The notes beneath the pieces were generated by a model. It saw only the letters and a list, made by a program, of their open reading frames with translations. It was not told where the DNA came from and searched no databases. Below are positions 10,595 to 23,055 of a stretch of DNA of 64,000 bases, piece by piece. Source of the stretch: Parascedosporium putredinis (taxonomy: Eukaryota > Ascomycota > Sordariomycetes > Microascales > Microascaceae); the NCBI GenBank assembly GCA_949357655.1, contig CASHTG010000018.1, positions 1,054,001 to 1,118,000 of the forward strand, read 5' to 3'. Within the stretch, counting starts at the first letter, position 1. Each line of letters opens with the position of its first letter. Made by a program: the position numbers and the translations under genes.

Positions 10595-13270
10595 ATGGAG
10601 ACCACACTTCCATTCCCTTTCCTCATCAGCGTCCCGAGCAGCGGCTTGGCGAATGCCGAGGGCCTGACTGCTGGGGAGGTTTCTGTTCTGGGCAGCCCCT
10701 TCATCGAGGCCGATGCCGGTCTCAAGGATGAAGCTTGGAAGGCCCTTCGACGAAGCAACGATTTTCACCCTCACTTTGATGTGAGCAAGCTCGGGTCCAA
10801 GGACGAGGTGCTTGATCTCCTTGACCGTGGTGCCCGCAAGGTATTCGTCCCCGCCGGGCAGTTTGCCGACTACGAGGGCGAGGAATTCGTCTCTCGTGTC
10901 GCTCCCATCGTGGCCACCCTCGACCTGTCGGCCGCCACCGCCCAGGGTCTCCTCATCACCAACGTCGATCCCCAAGTCCAGGACCTCGAGAAGTTTGTGG
11001 CGGATTGTGAGGCGAAGAAGGTCCAGGATCTCTTCCTCAAGCCTGTAGAAGAAGCCGATCTCGAGCAGTTTATCGGAATCGCCCAGAGGTGCAAGGCCGT
11101 GGCCATCCTTCCCTCTAATCGCATCACAACCGACAAGAACGATTCATCGCGATTCCTTCTCTCCAAACTCATTGCGGCGTATTGGAAATCCGACCGCCCG
11201 GATGGCCTTATCGCCACCGTAGTATGCGACGAGGCCGGAGTTGCCCTCGGCATGGCTTACACCAGCGAAGAGAGCATCAACGAGGGTATCCGAACGCAGG
11301 CGGGTGTCTATCAAAGCCGCAAAAGAGGACTCTGGGTCAAAGGTCTCACCTCTGGTGATACCCAGGAATTGCTTGGAATCGGCTTGGATTGCGACAACGA
11401 TACGCTCAAGTTTACCGTCCGGCAAACTGGTCGCTTTTGTCATCTGCCCCAGGCTGGGTGCTTTGGAAACCTTTCCGGTGTCTCCAAGCTTGAGAAGGTT
11501 CTGCAGCAGAGGAAGGAATCTGCTCCCGTTGGCTCCTACACTGCTCGGCTCTTCTCGGATGAGAAGCTCCTTCGCGCAAAGATCATGGAAGAAGCGGAGG
11601 AACTCTGTGACGCAAAGACTTCCCAGGAGGTCGCATTCGAGGCTGCTGACCTCATCTACTTTGCCCTCACCAGGGCTGTTTCCGCCGGAGTCTCCCTCTC
11701 CGATATAAATCGCAGCCTTGATGAGAAGAGCTGGAAGGTCAAGAGGCGGAAGGGCGATGCCAAGGGCAAATGGGCTAAGAAGGAGGGTATCAAGAATGAT
11801 GCACCTACTCCCGCTCCTGCTCCTGCCCCAGTCGCCGCTCCCGCGCCCGTCGAAGAGGCTAAGAGCGATCGTATCGTTATGAAGAGGGTAGATCCAAACG
11901 ATTCCTCAGAGCTGAGCCAGGCCTTGAAGAGACCGTCCCAGAAGTCCACGGAAACCATCATGAAGATCATCAACCCCATTATCGAGGAGGTGAGGACGGG
12001 CGGTGACAAGGCAGTCCTGTCCTACACGCACAAATTCGAGAAGGCTACTTCTTTGACATCGCCAGTCCTAAGGGCGCCCTTCCCCAAGGAGCTCATGGAT
12101 CTGCCTGCCGAGACTATTGAAGCTATTGATATTTCGTTCGAAAACATCCGAAAGTTCCACTCGGCTCAAAAGAAGAGAAGCCTCTCAGGGTCGAGACAAT
12201 GCCCGGCGTGGTTTGTAGTCGGTTCTCGCGACCTATCGATGCTGTCGGTCTCTATATCCCTGGCGGCACTGCTGTTCTCCCTAGCACCGCGCTTATGCTC
12301 GGAGTTCCCGCCATGGTCGCCGGCTGCAAGAAGATTGTGTTTGCTTCCCCTCCCGTTCTGATGGAAGGATCACGCCAGAGATTGTATACGTCGCCCACAA
12401 AGTCGGTGCTGAGAGCATCGTCCTTGCTGGTGGCGCTCAGGCGGTGGCTGCGATGGCGTACGGAACCGAGAGTGTCTCCAAGGTTGACAAGATCCTCGGA
12501 CCTGGCAACCAGTTCGTGACGGCGGCCAAGATGTTTGTGAGCAACGATACCAATGCCGGAGTCAGCATTGATATGCCCGCTGGCCCCTCGGAGGTTCTTG
12601 TGATCGCCGATCAGAATGCTGAGCCCGCCTTCATCGCCTCCGACTTGCTATCCCAGGCTGAGCACGGCGTTGATAGCCAGGTGATTCTGATCGGTGTTGA
12701 CCTCACTGAGGAGAAGCTTCGGGCTATTGATGACGAAGTTCACAATCAGGCTGTAGCGTTGCCCCGTGTCGACATTGTTCGCGGAGCCATCGCCCACTCG
12801 ATTACCATTCCTGTCAAGGATATCGAGGAAGCCATGAAGATTAGCAACGACTATGCTCCTGAGCACCTTATCCTCCACCTCGATAACGCCGAGGCTGTTG
12901 TCGAAAAGGTTACCAATGCTGGAAGTGTCTTCATCGGCCAGTGGACTCCTGAGAGCGTTGGCGATTACTCTGCCGGCGTCAACCACTCCCTTCGTAAGTG
13001 CTGCCCCTATGACCCCATCTCACCCCCTTCCCCGGTACCTTTTTGGCTTTTGCTAACACAGTCCGACCGGTAGCCACCTACGGCTACGCAAAGCAATACT
13101 CGGGCGTCAACCTCGCCTCCTTCGTCAAGCACATCACGAGCTCTAACCTCACTGCCGAGGGACTCAAGAATGTCGGCACTGCTGTTATGCGTCTTGCCGC
13201 TGTTGAGGAACTAGAGGCTCACCGTCGTGCTGTGAGCATCCGCCTCGAACACATGGCTCGGAATGCTTAG
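10595..13270 (+). CDS. HIS4, trifunctional histidine biosynthesis enzyme
   Basis: One polypeptide with three activities: phosphoribosyl-AMP cyclohydrolase, phosphoribosyl-ATP pyrophosphatase and histidinol dehydrogenase (steps 2, 3, 9 and 10 of histidine synthesis). The start METTLPFPFLISVPSSG at 10595 is the usual fungal N-terminus. The HisI region has GLWVKGLTSGDTQELL, the HisE region KIMEEAEELCDAKTSQEVAF, and the HisD region IDAVGLYIPGGTAVLPST and KILGPGNQFVTAAKMFV. An Ala/Pro linker near 11800 separates HisE from HisD. One intron, 12994-13073, has the branch-like GCTAAC and acceptor TAG, joining CTT C to CC ACC (LPTYGYAKQYSGVN). Breaks near 12171-12176 (G) and 12352-12354 (C) are repaired by one base each, giving about 865 residues, as expected. 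Neurospora his-3 and yeast HIS4 share this arrangement. Confidence 0.96.
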
Positions 13271-14091
13271 GAGTTGTGTACGTGTGCGCGTGCAAAGAAG
13301 AAGAAAACAGGGGGCTGCAAGAGTTAGAAAGGGTCGAAAAGAAAGAGGTTTGAGGGTTTCTAGGCGTATTATATCATTTTGGTTTCATCAAGCTTTGGGG
13401 CATGTCGGAAAGGCGAGCTGAACGGGGAGCGACGGCACGGTTCGGTTCAGCCAATTGCTTCCGGGGTCTACTCCTCCATCGGGCGGCATCGAGAACAGAT
13501 GGGTTTTCTTATTTTCAATTGTCACATTCTAGTTTGGTCCTTGAATAGAGCATATCGCATCCTCTCGAGCATGCATCTAATCGTTCTCGACCGCTAATAG
13601 CGTGTTGGTCGAAAAGGGCAACTCGAGACGAGGAAAAAGGGTAGAGAAAAAAAGAATTTGTATAGACATATGAGAGAGTATGTGCTTCAACAAGGTCAAG
13701 AAAAATGGGAGACAATGAAAAGGCAAGAGGTGAACAAAGAGACTTTATGATACACTAAAGGGAGGCTGCTCCTGTGGTGTGGTTTTCTCTGAAGACAAGA
13801 GAGAGGCGGTATCTCACATATACACTCTATACCCGGCGTTTTGTTTGTTCTTTTGCACAGCACCACCAACTCTTCACACGCACGCCTCCTCCCCTTCCTG
13901 GGAACCGGCTGGAGGGCGAGCCCCGACAAGAAAAATTCTACAACCTCCCACGTCGCTTTCTGGATTTGCAAACAAGATGCCCCTTTTCCCTTCTTCCCAA
14001 AGACTGTAAAATTATAAGAGATAAAACACCCATGATTTGTACTTGAACCCGTTCTATATTCGTAGGCCTGCCCCAAGATCAAGGTCAGAGC
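13271..14091. other. Convergent 3' region between HIS4 and beta-MPP
   Basis: About 820 nt between two stop codons. AT-rich patches suit 3' ends on both strands. Open frames on either strand here have no recognisable protein character. Confidence 0.5.
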
Positions 14092-15809
14092 TTAAAACTT
14101 GGGCTTCATGGTGTTCCTCAGTCGTTGGTAATCGAAGAGGCCCTCGATGCTGCCGACGGCGGAGACGGCGATATCCTGGTCCCAGAGCTTGCGGCTCGCG
14201 AAGTCCATGACGGCCTTATCCGTGACGGCGTCGACGTTGCGCTCGACCTCGGCGGGGCTCATGCGGCGACCGGTGGTGATGATTTGACGACCGATATCCT
14301 CGGCAACGGCGGTGGTGCCGTCGAGGGAGAGGAGGAGGGAGGCCTTGAGCTGAGCCTTGGCGCGCTCGACTTCAGCCTCGGTGACGTTGGTGCAGAGGCG
14401 CATCCACTCGCGGATGGAGAAGTGGACGAGGTCGTCGACGCGGTCGAGCTTGTCGGTAACGAGGTAGATACCCCAGAGACTAGCGAGTTGTTAGTAAAAT
14501 CAGATGCGAAGAATGAGAAAGCAAAATGATGAAGGAAAACCTACCCGGTGTCGCTGTAGCTCGTGGAGAAGCTCATGAAGCTGTTGGCAAGCTCGTGCTG
14601 GTGGACAAAGGCAGTGAGCTTGCTGCCAGAGTGGGGAGCGGTACCGGCGGCCTTGTCGTAGTTGCCGACAATGGCCTGGGTGACGAGGGCGGTGAAGTAT
14701 TCGGGGTCATTCCAGCTGACACCCTCAACAGCGATGGCGATGTTGGCGGTGGGCATGGTGTCGTCTCGAACCCTCACATCGGAGCCGATGAAGTCGGCCT
14801 TGAGCTTGGATTGAAGGTAGGCGTAGTTCTGAGGACCCTTGGCGGGAAGCTTGGAGAAGTACTTCTCCGCAAGGTTGACAAGGTCTTCGTGGGGAATACC
14901 ACCGGCACCGACAAGGACCATGCGGTCAGCAGTGTAGTTGTCGCGGATGTAGTTGGTGAGCTCGGTCCTGGTGATGTCGCGGATGTTTTCACGGGGGCCG
15001 AGGATGGTTCGGCCGAGGGCTTGATGCTGGTAGGCAGTGGCATGAAGGTGGTCGAAGACGACCTCCTCAACCTGCTTCTCGACCTCTTCAGACTCTCGGA
15101 GGATGACATCGCGCTCGCGCTCGATGGCGGACTCTTCGAGCTTGGAGTTTTGGAGGATATCGGCGAGGATGTCAACGCACTGGGGAACGTCGGAGTTGAC
15201 AGCCTTGGCGAAGTAGACGGTGTTCTCGCGCTGCTATGCATTAGATGGGGGCAATGAATGGGTTGGGGTGTTCTGCCGACGTACCGAGGTGTAGGCGTTG
15301 AGATGGGCGCCCAAGTTTTCAATCTCCAACTCGAGCTGCTGCTGAGTCCTGTTGGCGGTACCCTGTCAAGAAGAAAGAAAAACAGTTAATATTCATCCAA
15401 CATCGCAAGCCCACCTTCCTGAAGGTATTTATAGAGATTAAAAGATGGTCGTACCTTGAAGGCCAAGTGCTCGAGGAAGTGCGCGGTACCGTTGTTCTCG
15501 TTGGTCTCGGCCCTAGAGCCAGAGTCGATCCACATACCGACGGTGGAGGTCTGGGCCCATGGAGAGTATTCGGAGGCGACCTAATGAGGATATATGGTTA
15601 GTAGGATGTATATACCAGCAGATATCCATCAATTGGATCGGGTGGGTTGGTGTACGTACGGTCAATCCATTTTTCAGGGTGGTGGTCTGAGTCTTGCCAA
15701 CAACAGGCGAGGACACGGGCGTGGCGAGACCCCGTCGCAGGCCGGCGGAGAGGGATGCTCGGCTTCGCAGGCCTTGCGAAAGGTTCAAAGCTAGTCTCCG
15801 GGACGCCAT
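14092..15809 (-). CDS. Mitochondrial processing peptidase, beta subunit
   Basis: M16 metalloprotease subunit that cleaves presequences from imported mitochondrial proteins; in Neurospora the same polypeptide also serves as core protein I of the bc1 complex. Residues 1-30 form an Arg/Ser/Leu-rich presequence. The zinc-binding HxxEH motif is HFLEH, inside NNGTAHFLEHLAFKGT, and the remote glutamate lies in the following helix. Five exons: 15809-15660, 15580-15455, 15362-15285, 15230-14545 and 14479-14092. All have GT-AG junctions and consistent phases and give 475 residues, the family length. There is no frame break anywhere, which contrasts with most neighbours. Its start is divergent from the GH36 gene. 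Confidence 0.96.
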
Positions 15810-16524
15810 GGCGGGAGCTGTTGTGTGTTGAAGACGAAGGGGGAGGATCGTGGAAAGGGAATGAGTGGTTTGATGTGATTTCTTCCCGGGTTGGTGTTTC
15901 TTTTCCTATTGTGAACAAAGCTTCGGGTGAGTTACTTTTCTCATCGCCTGAATTGTCAGGCAAGGAAGAGGTTCCTTCCGAAAACCCGCAACCCGGACAA
16001 CTCCGAGGGAGTGATTTGGGCCAATCATCAAACGCCTTAATGTCAGGTGTGCTGACAAAAGTCAACCCCAAATGAATGGCAAATGCACATTCAATTTTGG
16101 GCACCTGGCAGCTCTCGCCGCTTCGAGCAACGTGGATTGCACCTGGCAAAGTCCATTTCCAGGTGGCTTCACGACATCCCTCCTCCCCCAACCTGCCTGG
16201 GCGCTATTTTACCCCAACTTTGACCGGAATTGCCATGTGCTGGAGGAAAGAAGGCAGAACAAGAATTCGGGTCCAGACGGACGACACGACTCTTAACTCC
16301 TAAGCAGAAATATATTATGTAGTAGCTTTTATCTTTACCAGTACCATCTTCATCAGACGCTCTTTTACTATCTCCCAAGAACCTATCCGCCATAGCAGAG
16401 GCCTCTCCTCTCCCTCTTAGTCAAGCCCTATGTGATCTCGAGTCACGCGCGCCCATATTAACCCTTCCCTTTCCACCGTGCCCAAAGAGGATAGGAATAA
16501 CTTCCATCTTCGGTCATAGTGATT
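15810..16524. promoter_or_regulatory. Divergent promoter, beta-MPP (-) / GH36 gene (+)
   Basis: About 715 nt between start codons. It includes a CCAAT pentamer at about 16021. No coding frame with protein-like composition was found. Confidence 0.4.
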
Positions 16525-19500
16525 ATGAGTCCTGAAGAACGGTTCCCAGTCGGCCACTACGACGCATCCCAGATCCCCCAGTCGGTCTCCCCTGCGACTC
16601 TTACACCAGGAATGATGAAAGTAGACGCCGCCAGTTACCCGCCTCTAGGACAGGTTTCTGTTGTGCAGGACCCTGAAACGAATTTCATAGTTGTTCTAGA
16701 AGTTCCCGGATCGAATGCTAATGGATCCTGGGAAGTTGCCCTTTGGAACTCGGTAGACGGCCATGATTGGACTGAGACTCTCTGCCTCCCCTCCAGAAAA
16801 GCATCGAATCCTCAATCCTCCAGAACAAGGCAGCCTCCAATACATGGCTGTACTACTCTGTGAAGATATCTGTCTCTAAAATATGCACATTCACCATCAA
16901 GTTTAGATCTTGTGAAACCGAACCCTGGCGCTGGATTCGGGACGAGTCAGGGATAGCTGACGGGACCGTCATTGTCAGAAACATCGACGGTGTCACACAC
17001 CCGCCTACCAATGATGATTTACCGAGCATTGTCCAGGACCTAAATTCCAGGTGGACGACAAAATCTAAAGTTAGCCAGACCCCCAGGACTCAGCTCTGGT
17101 CGTTGAGTACTACAATAGATGGGGTCCAAGGCGACAAGCCTACTGAGGAAGACATCCCATTAGGACTGCCGTGGGGTGGCTTTTTGAGGTTAGAGACCGG
17201 CCTTCTCACCGTTACATGTAGTGGTAGGGGCGCTTGACTGATTCTTCTCAGGTGGTTCTCCCTTGCTCGGGTATCCGCTCCCTGGATAGCTCCTGTCCAC
17301 GGCAAGTCCAAGTTCGAGCTTGACCGCGACGGCATCATCTGCTCGTTTCTGAGTGCAGAGGGCCAGAATCTAGTAATCCTCGCCCTTTCCGGGGTTCGCA
17401 ATGTGGAAGCAAGCCTTAGGTCTGATGGAACCGGGTCCGTTACAGTCAGGGTACGCTGGGTAGATTTCCTTCTCGAAGTTTTCCTGGCATATGGGCTCTT
17501 CTAAGTTATTCCATAGGTGAAAAACGACAGTGAGGCCGAGGAGCAGGCAATAGTCCTTATTGCTATCGGCGAGGACTTTCGGACGGCCATGGCTGCCGTA
17601 ATGTACCATGCCCGGGACATAGCAGTCTCCGCGGCCAGCAAAGGCCTCCAGGGCCAGGATGCTTTGCGAGAACCTGAGCGAGCCCTGCCGGCCTGGCGAG
17701 AGAACTGGTACGATGGCCTGGGGTATTGTATGCCGTAACCGCTTGCCCCCGGCTTTGTTACCTTTGAAGCTCACATGCCTCGATAGGTACCTGGAATTCT
17801 CTTGGCCAGCGATTAGCGGACCAAAAGATCTTTCGAGCCCTCGCTAAATTGAGGGATAGCGGTGTCAAGGTTTCAAGCTTGATCATCGACGACAACTGGC
17901 AGTCGATAGATTCGCAAAGCGAGGATCAATTTGACAACGGCTTGATGGACTTTGAAGCTGATCCGCAGTCTTTTAGCCAAGGGCTCAAGGCAACTATCCG
18001 CCATATCCGCGAGGAAAACCCTCACATTCATCACATCGCTGTTTGGCATGCTTTGTTTGGTAGGTATAGCGGGGTGTTAGTCTGCATGGACTCCCGGTAA
18101 TTACCCAAGAAAGTGCCTACTGACGCACTCATTTGAATACAGGCTACTGGGGAGGGATATCACCACGCGGGAAGCTCGCAACATTTTATAAAACCGAAGA
18201 TGTCAGTCAGCGGCGAGGGATTGGCTCCAACCCGAACCAGCTCAAGACCACGACGGTGATCTCCAAGGATGACGTCTCACGCTTTTACAACGATTTCTAT
18301 AGGTTCCTTGCCCTGTGTGGTGTCGATGGCGTCAAGACCGACGCCCAATACATGGTCGATACCCTGACTTCGGCATCTTCCAGGCGGGAACTAACAAATG
18401 CCTATCTCGATTCTTGGAACATTGTCTCCCTCCGCTACTTTGGAGACAAGGCCATTTCCTGCATGTCACAAGCGCCCCGAATCATGTTTTACGCACAATT
18501 CCCACACAACCGGTCTCGCATCCTCTGCCGCAACTCGGAGGATTACTTCCCCCACGTGCCGTCCTCCCACCCTTGGCACGTCTGGGCCAACGCCCACAAC
18601 AGCTTGTTTACGCGGTATCTAAACGTCTTGCCGGACTGGGACATGTTCCAGACCGCCCACGAATACTCGGCCTACCACGCCGCGGCGCGCTGCGTGAGCG
18701 GAGGGCCCATTTACATCACGGATGTCCCTGGAGAGCACGACATCTCCTCATCAAGCAGATCACGGGCCAGACTATCCGCGGCAGGACCGTGATTCTCCGG
18801 CCGAGCGTGGTCGGCCAAGCCCTCGACCCCTACTCGGGATACCACGACAGCGTCTTGCTAAAAGTCGGCAGCTACGACGGCGGGTCGGAGACGGGAACTC
18901 CCATCCTCGGCGTGTTCAACGTGTCATCCCGCCGAATCACAGAACTTATCCCGTTGGCCTCCCTTCCGGGAACCGGATCCTTTTGCCACTATGTCGTCAC
19001 CGCATACACGACTCGGGCGGTCAGCCAGCCTCTCAAGTTAGGCGACCCCTCAGCTCTCCTGGCCGTCACTCTCGATCAGCGGGGATACGAAATCTTCACT
19101 GCGTATCCAACCCTGCGGTTCGACGCGGGGAACAAGGAGGTTCTCGTCGCGAACCTCGGTCTCTTAGGTAAAATGACGGGCGCCGCTGCGGTAGCGTCGA
19201 GCAAGTTTCGCGTCGCCGACAATGGGCGCCTACGTCTCGACACAGATCTGAAGGCCCTTGGTACCCTTGGTAAGTTTACATATCCCTCCGTGGCCGCTCC
19301 TCCAGCCCACCCCCGAACACCTAGAAAACCACCTATATTAGAAAAACCCTCTCGTCTAACATAGCGCTCTTAGGGGTGTATATCTCACACTTGCCTACCC
19401 TTACTATTGAGGACGACTTCATCGCCACCATCTCGGGTAGGGTCATCCCGCCCGAAACCGTCTCAATCAGCAGGCATGACCCCCACGTCTTGGAAATTGA

Positions 19501-19735
19501 CGTAGAAGCCGCTTGGAAGGGAGTGGGTGAGCCTGTTGGCTGGAGCAATGACATTGACGTCCGGGTGTATTTCACCCTCAAAAGTGACGCCTCGCCTGCT
19601 GTGGCCTGGGCAACATTTAGGAGAGAAGACCAAGGAGCTACATGCTTTGATATCGGTAGTAGCTTTCAAGACTGGGTTAGAAATGGGGTAACTAGCTCTA
19701 AAGTAGAAGATGATCCGCCCATTCTTTGGCAGTAG
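16525..19735 (+). CDS. GH36 raffinose-synthase/Sip1-like alpha-galactosidase family protein
   Basis: Belongs to the plant-type branch of glycoside hydrolase family 36 (raffinose synthase, stachyose synthase, Sip1 alpha-galactosidase). Key blocks are the barrel strand SLIIDDNWQSID, GYWGGISP, the nucleophile region GVDGVKTDAQ (Asp of the K-x-D motif) and the acid/base region LPDWDMFQ; a C-terminal beta domain follows. Six exons fit: 16525-17188, 17252-17450, 17517-17727, 17787-18059, 18143-19269 and 19374-19735. Frame breaks near 16780-16783 and 18739-18741 each need one base, probably C, giving about 945 residues. No N-terminal signal peptide is evident, suggesting a cytosolic enzyme. The substrate cannot be told from sequence; fungal members may act on plant raffinose-family sugars, which is inference. 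Confidence 0.87.
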
Positions 19736-20350
19736 TAGTTCCAATCACGCGGTCTGATGTCTAAATTGTACGGCCATCGCCCTCAACCCAGAGACGGGTT
19801 CTTGCTACAAATTATCCACATACACACAATGTTAACAGAGATTCATGGATAATTGAACGGTCCCATTTTCAGATAATCGATTAACTAGAATGACGATCAA
19901 ACCCACCACCTTCGTGTGCTAACTCGTACCGCCCAAAACGCCTTTGGAAAGATTTCAACCCGAAGAGATATTTCAACATCTAGTTACACATGATGAGCAC
20001 AAAATACACGCCCAATTTCGACTAGCCTACTTCACCAGTATTAACCATCACTTGCTGTTCGGAGCACCGTCTTGTCGAGGATCGCAGCCAGCTCATGAGA
20101 AAGGGGGTCGCCCGCCAGGGGAGCGAATCGACCTTCAGAATACGCTGTAGCACCTGTTTCACGTAGACGACGTCCTAGCTGTCTCCTGACTAAGGCTGTT
20201 AGTTTCTCGGAGTCGGGATCGCCTCCACGATTCTGGCGACGAGCGCGCGGCACCGGTCTACCTCGGGATGCTGTCGAAGATCGCCTGCCCCGCGACGAGT
20301 CAGGAGAGCAAGAACATGCTTTTTCGCAACTTGAAAACGTCAAGAGTCTC
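19736..20350. other. Convergent 3' region between GH36 gene and RSC4-like gene
   Basis: About 615 nt. A short Arg-rich open frame on the - strand (20041-20358) overlaps the end of the bromodomain gene but has no conserved character. Nothing else seen. Confidence 0.45.
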
Positions 20351-23055
20351 CTAACCACTCTGTACGTGGATATAGATGGTGAATTTTTCTAGCTCAGCCT
20401 GCGGACCACCTGGCACCCGCTTGTCCGCGGGGATTTCGGCAATCACTTGCGCTTCGATGGTGTTGAGGCCTCGGACAGCCATGGTCTCGCACAGGAGCGA
20501 TCTCTGGCCTGGGTTGCCAATTTGATTGATCTGCAGAACCCTGCCGTTGTGCAAAACCCATAATTGGTACGGGCGCTGCAGCTTTTGGAAGCTGTCGGAA
20601 AGTTGGGGGTAGATGCCGATGCGGGCGTCCGACTTGAGCGCTATGTGGTAGGTTTGAGAACGGTGGCAGAGGTGGGGAGCGGCGTTGAGAGAGAGGGTTG
20701 GAAGCTTCAAGTGAGCCGCGTTGGAGTGCGATCGAACAACAAGGCTTGCCATAAGGCCATCGCTAAGTCCTATAAGAGAAGATTAGCAAGGGGACTCGTG
20801 ACGACAGAGGGGGTGGTTTGGGTACACGATATCTCGCACATACCTTTATCTTTGGCCCTAAAGGGCTTGTCCCAAACCGGGTTGGGCGGTGGCGGGGGAG
20901 GTGCCTGCGGCTGTGGAGGGACATTGATGTTGCCCGACGCATTCGCGGCATTCATCTGTGGAGCTGCACCGACGCCGTTCGGAGTGGAGGGGCAGCCACG
21001 CCTACCTCATCGACAGGCTTGGCGCGAATCGAAGGGCTTGGCGAGGCAACCGACACGCTTCGGGTCTTGTCAAGTGGATTCGCCGGAGTGGCTGAGGCGG
21101 TGGTGCGACGGATTATCGTGGCCCCTCCAGTACCTGGTGCATCGCCGTTTTGAGAAGCGGCAGATTGGACAGGTGTTTGGGAGTCGGTCGAGCCGCTCCG
21201 GCCTCCGACGTGAATTGTGATTTTCTTCGAGGGGCGCTGCTGTCGGCATTTGGTACCTTGAGCTTGATTTTAGGCGGCTGAGGGGGTTCTTGGACCACTT
21301 TCTTGGCCTCCTCGAGCTGTTCCTTGAAAAATTCCTGTGGGTTGCGCATTAGTGCTGGCTGAACAGAGGGAACCAACTGGGTCTCGTGGATGGCTTACCT
21401 CGAGCTCCTTGGCAAGTTCGTAGATGTCGCTCCCTTCCTCGTTATAGTAGTACGCGTTCTTCCATAGAAGGCTCGACTTTTCCTGGAAAGCGTTCCAGCT
21501 CTTAAAGTCACTCACGCCAACCGTGTCACCACGGCCGTGTATGCCTTTTATCATCTTTTGGAGCTTTCGGATCGAAAGAGGCTCTGAAATGATTCGGTAG
21601 TAATCCTTCAACGCCCTCGTAGGCAAGTTGATAAAGGGCTCGAAGTACTCGTAGCTGGTACATGATCGCGTTAGCTATCTAGGCATCCATCCCACGGCCG
21701 GCAAGCATATAGCTTCATGACTCGAATTCATTGCCAACTTACCCGTCACCTTTCTTGCGCAACATCTCTTCGATAATTTTTCTTGCGCCTGCTGAAAACC
21801 AAGTCCCTTGTAAGGAACGTTCTGGTATTGCGAGTCGGCCTTTCCTTGCTGTGCAGCCTTCGCAGCCATCTTTTGCGCATGAAGGACTGGATTTTTCGGG
21901 GGTCGGCCAGGGCCGCGGCGTTTAGGAACGACAAGGACAGGCTCTTCTTCATCGGCGTCGGCGTCGGCATCCTCCTCCTCCTCCTCCTCTTCTTCTTCTT
22001 CCTCTTCGTCATTTTCATTTTCATCCTCTTCAGCGTCATCTCCATCATCCTCCGCCTCGTCGCCTTCCCCGTCTTCCTCATCACCTTCCGCCTCACCAGG
22101 AGAGTCGACTTGATCCGTTTCCTCTGGAAGTTTCTTGCCATTGGTCTGGCGGCCTCTGACGGGCTTCTCATCGGCATCGCCGTCTTCGTCATGGCTTGCA
22201 TCCTCGGGGGCAGCGGTGTCGGGAAGGCCTGGTATCCTTTCGTCTGGTATGCCGGGTTGTTCTTGACCATGTAGTTACTCAGGGCCTTCCGGACCCTCTC
22301 GGCGTCCTCGAAGACTTGGGAGCTGCGGGGATAAAAGTCCTTGGCGTTGGAAACCATGCGTTTAAAATAGCTTTCAAGCTCCGTCATTGTCGCAAACTCG
22401 CGATCGTTTAATTTTCTTTCGACCTGTTCGAGGGATATGGGCATTTTGGTTTTGCGATAATACTCCTCATTCCCTTGGCGGGGAGGAGGTCTTCAAAGTG
22501 ACCCGCGACAAGTCGACCACTAAGCGCGAATGAGAGGAGTTGGTTAGTGCGCAATGTTCTCAGAAGCGATATGGGGATTGATCATCGCAATTTGGGATGC
22601 ATACTTTTTGTCGGCAGTTCGTCGAATCTGCTCGAGAAAGCTGAGTCCGAGTTCTGTCGTGGTTTCGGAGGATTCGCCATGTGATGAATTGGAGTCCTGG
22701 GCAGCGCAAGTTAGTTTGGCTCAATGGGGGCAATGGATGAAGCTGATGAATTGGCGTCGGATAGAAGCGCAATTAGAGAAGGAAAAAAGGGTGTCGGCCG
22801 CAGTTGAAGGCGGGTCGTGGCGATGGCAATTGGGTCCGAGGAATGGGAATTGAGCCGTGTGCAGGGTGGCCGAGGGAAAGAGGAAGAGGGGGCAAAGGCT
22901 ACGATTATTGATTGCGAAGGCCAATCTGAAATTCGCATCGAACAAAACTAAGATGGAGGAGCATTGTTTACCTGGGGGATGCGACGCCGTTTAGAGGCGC
23001 GCTCGTCAAGATCCACCGACGGGCGGCCGGATCGAGATTTACGTTTGTTGTCCAT
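20351..23055 (-). CDS. RSC4-like tandem bromodomain chromatin-remodelling protein
   Basis: Resembles the Rsc1/2/4 class of RSC (SWI/SNF-type) subunits that read acetylated histones. It starts MDNKRKSRSGRPS at 23055. Bromodomain 1 contains YYRKTKMPISLEQVERKL and NAKDFYPRSSQVFEDAE. A long Asp/Glu-rich acidic linker and an AT-hook-like KRRGPGRPPKNP follow. Bromodomain 2 contains YYRIISEPLSIRKLQKM and NAYYYNEEGSDIYELAKEL. The C-terminal domain ends ELEKFTIYIHVQSG. Six exons: 23055-22972, 22696-22605, 22519-21743, 21654-21399, 21334-20844 and 20769-20351. Five single-base breaks, at 22472-22474, 22221-22223, 21777-21781 (a T/A run), 21231-21234 and about 20986; after repair all exon phases agree and give 707 residues. 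The exact RSC paralogue is inferred from the double bromodomain and C-terminus. Confidence 0.85.

Noticed and set aside
14526..15257. 243-codon + strand open frame antisense to beta-MPP
   Set aside because: It mirrors the codon bias of the beta-MPP exons; its Val/Gly/Asp-rich product has no motif, while the other strand encodes a complete, correctly spliced enzyme.
21783..22274. + strand frame encoding a very hydrophobic, Leu/Phe-rich product (membrane-protein look)
   Set aside because: It is the antisense of the Asp/Glu-rich linker of the RSC4-like gene; GAG/GAA runs read backwards give CTC/TTC.
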